NCBI RefSeq assembly: GCF_003865375.1 | Contig: NZ_RQVS01000006.1 | Span: 62,001 to 126,000, forward strand | Direction: 5' to 3' | DNA length: 64,000 nucleotides | DNA from: Gulosibacter macacae | GTDB lineage: Bacteria > Actinomycetota > Actinomycetes > Actinomycetales > Microbacteriaceae | Shown here: positions 61,886 to 64,000 of the stretch, piece after piece | How positions within the stretch are numbered: position 1 is the first letter of the stretch | Layout of the letters: every line of letters begins with the position of its first letter | The notes under the pieces: generated by a model | What the model was told of the DNA's origin: nothing | Databases searched by the model: none | Seen by the model: the letters and a program-made list of their open reading frames with translations, nothing else | Translations under genes and position numbers: made by a program

Positions 61886-63415
61886 CTACCCTGCGCGGCG
61901 CGCGGCATCGGCGAGCGCCGTGCGCGCGGCCCAGGCTCCCGGCATGCCGTGCACTCCGGCGCCCGGCGGTGTCGATGCCGACGCGAGATAGAGGCCCGGG
62001 GCCAGTCGGTGCGGAGCGAGCGTGAATCCCGGGCGAAAGAGCACTTGCCGACCGGTCATGGCCCCGCCCGCAATATCGCCGCCGACGAGGTTGGGGTTCC
62101 ATGCCTCAAGTGCCGCTGGACTCGACTCGCAGTATTCCAGGATGCGGTCGCGAAACCCGGGTGCAAACCGCTCGATCTGCGCTTCGATGCGTCCGCGCAC
62201 TTCGCCAGGATGCGCATCCCGATACCCGAAGGGCACGTGGGCATACGCCCAAATGATCGTGCGATTGCTCGCGCGGCTCGGGTCGGCTGCCTGCTGCTGG
62301 CAGACGATGACCATTGGATGCGCCGGGAGCCGCCGGCTTGCCACCTCGGCTTCGGCGCGCACGAGTTCGGCGGGGGTGCCGATGACGTGCACGGTGCTTG
62401 CCTGGCCAACCCGCGCATCGCGCCACGGCACCGGGCCGTCAAGAAGGAAGTCGACCTTGTAGGCCGCGCTCCCATGCCGCCAGCCGCGCAGCCTGCGGGC
62501 GGTGGCGGGCGGAAGCGCGTCACCATCGCGCGTGAGTGCCAGCACCTGGCGCGGTGTGAGGCTGAGCACGGAGGCAGTTGCCGGCGGCAGCTCACGCAGA
62601 TCACGCACCTCGTGCCCGAGGTGCAGGCGACCGCCGTGCGCTTCAAGCGCGCGCGCGAGCGCATCCGTAATTGCACCACTGCCACCGATGGCGACCGGCC
62701 AGCCGCTCGTCTGCCCGAGTGCGCCGAAAAGTGTGCCGAACGCCGCGGTCATTGGCTGCGTGAGTGGCGCCATCGCGTGCGCGGCCGAGCCGAGCAAGAA
62801 CGCGCGGGCCGCGTCGTCTCGAAAGGCAACACGAGCGAGCGCAGTGGCCGAGGGCAACGCCGCCGGCACGATCCGGGCGAGATCAACCGGATGCGCGGGC
62901 CACCGCAACATTGGCGCGAGCAGATTCTCGAGATGGCGATCGAGGCGTCGCACGAGCGGGGCGTGCACGCGCTGCCACGCGGATGCATCCTGGTCGAACT
63001 GCGCGGCAGTTTCGGCAAGTGAGTGGTGCAGGAGTGCCGCCGGACGGTCATCGAACGGATGCGCCAGGGGGAATTCTGCCCGGCACCACTCGAGTCCATA
63101 GCGTTCGAGTTCGAGCTCGTGAAATACCGGGCTCGCGGCCCCGAAAGGATGCGCGGCCGCACCGAGATCGACGATCGTGTCGGGGCCGAACACCGGTGCT
63201 GAGGCTGCGGCGCCACCCGGACGCGCCGCTCGCTCATACACGTCGACCTGCCAGCCCGCACGGGCAAGTAGCGCGGCCGCGGTGAGCCCGTTTGGCCCCG
63301 CACCGACTACGACGGCACGCGAGCGCTCGGGCTGCGCGACAGCTCGTTGCGTCGTCGGTGACGGGGACTTTGGCGAAATCGAATCCGGCGCATCCTGCGG
63401 CTGATCAGCAGTCAT
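61886..63415 (-). CDS. NAD(P)/FAD-dependent oxidoreductase, phytoene-desaturase-like
   Basis: The 509-residue protein has the Rossmann FAD motif RAVVVGAGPNGLTAAALLARAGWQVDVYERAARPGGAA (about 33-70) and the C-terminal LYLASASTPPGAGVHGMPGAWAARTAL of the CrtI/amine-oxidase superfamily. A long polar N-terminus (AQPERS before the first strand) precedes the fold. CrtI-like enzymes desaturate or oxidise hydrophobic substrates, but members without carotenoid neighbours act on other lipids, so the substrate is open. ATG 63415 starts at the polar N-terminus. Confidence 0.8.
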   Translation of the reverse strand: MTADQPQDAPDSISPKSPSPTTQRAVAQPERSRAVVVGAGPNGLTAAALLARAGWQVDVYERAARPGGAAASAPVFGPDTIVDLGAAAHPFGAASPVFHELELERYGLEWCRAEFPLAHPFDDRPAALLHHSLAETAAQFDQDASAWQRVHAPLVRRLDRHLENLLAPMLRWPAHPVDLARIVPAALPSATALARVAFRDDAARAFLLGSAAHAMAPLTQPMTAAFGTLFGALGQTSGWPVAIGGSGAITDALARALEAHGGRLHLGHEVRDLRELPPATASVLSLTPRQVLALTRDGDALPPATARRLRGWRHGSAAYKVDFLLDGPVPWRDARVGQASTVHVIGTPAELVRAEAEVASRRLPAHPMVIVCQQQAADPSRASNRTIIWAYAHVPFGYRDAHPGEVRGRIEAQIERFAPGFRDRILEYCESSPAALEAWNPNLVGGDIAGGAMTGRQVLFRPGFTLAPHRLAPGLYLASASTPPGAGVHGMPGAWAARTALADAARRAG

Positions 63416-63419
63416 CGCG

Positions 63420-64000
63420 TCACCCCTGCAGCGGTCGAATCGAGATTCCGAGGCGATGCACAAAGCGCTCGAACTCGGTGAAATCAGTTTCAACGTCGCC
63501 GAAGCAGGTGAACGAAATGAGCAAGTAATTCTCACTCAAATTGAACGGGCGAACCGCGTGGTAAGCGGTGCCGTTCGCGGAATCAACGCGGAGTATGCGC
63601 AATTCAACTTCCTCGACGCGGCCGGGGAAACTGTGAGCGTCGACCCAAAGCGTGCCCACCTCGGTGACCGTTTGTGAAAAAATTGGTGACCAGGCCGAGG
63701 TACTCGGTGATGAGCACTTCGGTGGCCTCGGCGTCATTGCGTGGAGTGTCGATGCCTGTATCAGCTTGCACGCCAGTCTCGGGTAGCCGGGGTTCTTCCC
63801 GAATAATCCTCAACCAACCTGACTCGGCATTCGCGAGACAATCGCTCTCGTTGGTCCAGGTTTTCAACTCGTCGGTTTGGTTGCCCTCGGGCGACCAAGT
63901 GCTGGCAACGTTTGACGAAATCCAAGGCTGGCGCACATTCGAGTTCGCCGAGAGCGGGTACTTCGGCAGATCGGCAATGACACGGCCACCGAATGCGGCA
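63420..64000 (-). pseudogene. Conserved hypothetical gene, frameshifted and running off the right edge
   Basis: The minus-strand frame is open at base 64000 and reads AAFGGRVIADLPKYP...VRQPWISSNVASTWSPEGN, then LRIIREEPRLPETG and LITEYLGLVTNFF. Near 63677-63682 a run of six A (T on the coding strand) shifts the frame. Removing one base joins it to SQTVTEVGTLWVDAHSFPGRVEEVELRILRVD...FNLSENYLLISFTCFG, which stops at 63420. Either a single-base indel or a sequencing error in the homopolymer. No family recognised. Confidence 0.55.

Overview
The window is high-GC actinobacterial DNA (mostly GTG/ATG/TTG starts, strong G/C third positions). DUF3151, a Septum_form protein, maltokinase, a ClpB that lacks its N-domain, a HAIR (HspR) element, probable leaderless genes and dispersed 'GGTTGGTCGAGTA' repeats together suggest the family Microbacteriaceae. 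That is an inference; no rRNA or other taxonomic marker is present.

Layout. 1-9.9 kb: end of a small PPOX-like gene, an RlmG/RsmC-type methyltransferase, NUDIX hydrolase, maltokinase, an SRPBCC protein behind a PHO-box-like array, a divergent MFS exporter/TetR pair with a palindromic operator, a broken zinc-type surface protein behind a Zur-like box, and clpB behind HAIR elements. 10-18.8 kb: an atypical MurE-like ligase, a lipoprotein gene broken by an in-frame TAG, a membrane protein, nitroreductase, serine hydrolase lipoprotein, exonuclease III, pyrE, a septum-formation protein and a TrmH-type methyltransferase. 18.9-29.5 kb: an FMN-riboswitch-controlled RibXY-like transporter, DUF3151, a membrane protein with a degenerate M16-like region, purA, GNAT, deoC, chorismate mutase, a PLP aldolase and a lactone oxidase.

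29.9-42.4 kb is a coherent polyamine/beta-alanine region: potD-potB-potC-potA importer, PuuB-like oxidase, a MerR-GAF-LuxR hybrid regulator, a cupin, a class III aminotransferase, a PucR regulator and an MmsA-type CoA-acylating dehydrogenase. It could carry amines to acyl-CoA. 42.6-45.8 kb is an overlapping three-gene operon (membrane-anchored PIG-L deacetylase, ATP-grasp ligase, GT2 glycosyltransferase) that may make a modified glycan. 45.8-50 kb holds small metabolic genes and a decayed FUSC transporter. 50-58.1 kb is an IclR-controlled catabolic cluster: two SDRs, an MHS-type symporter broken by an in-frame TAG, and three flavoproteins. 58.1-59.2 kb is a lower-GC island with one two-zinc-ribbon gene. 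59.5-64 kb carries purL, a phytoene-desaturase-like oxidoreductase and a frameshifted gene running off the edge.

Two themes cross the window. Five loci are interrupted by nonsense or frameshift changes, so this is either a decaying genome or a draft with errors. Three families of dispersed palindromic repeats sit at gene ends, and one of them runs into a coding sequence. No tRNA, rRNA, CRISPR array, insertion sequence or origin was seen.
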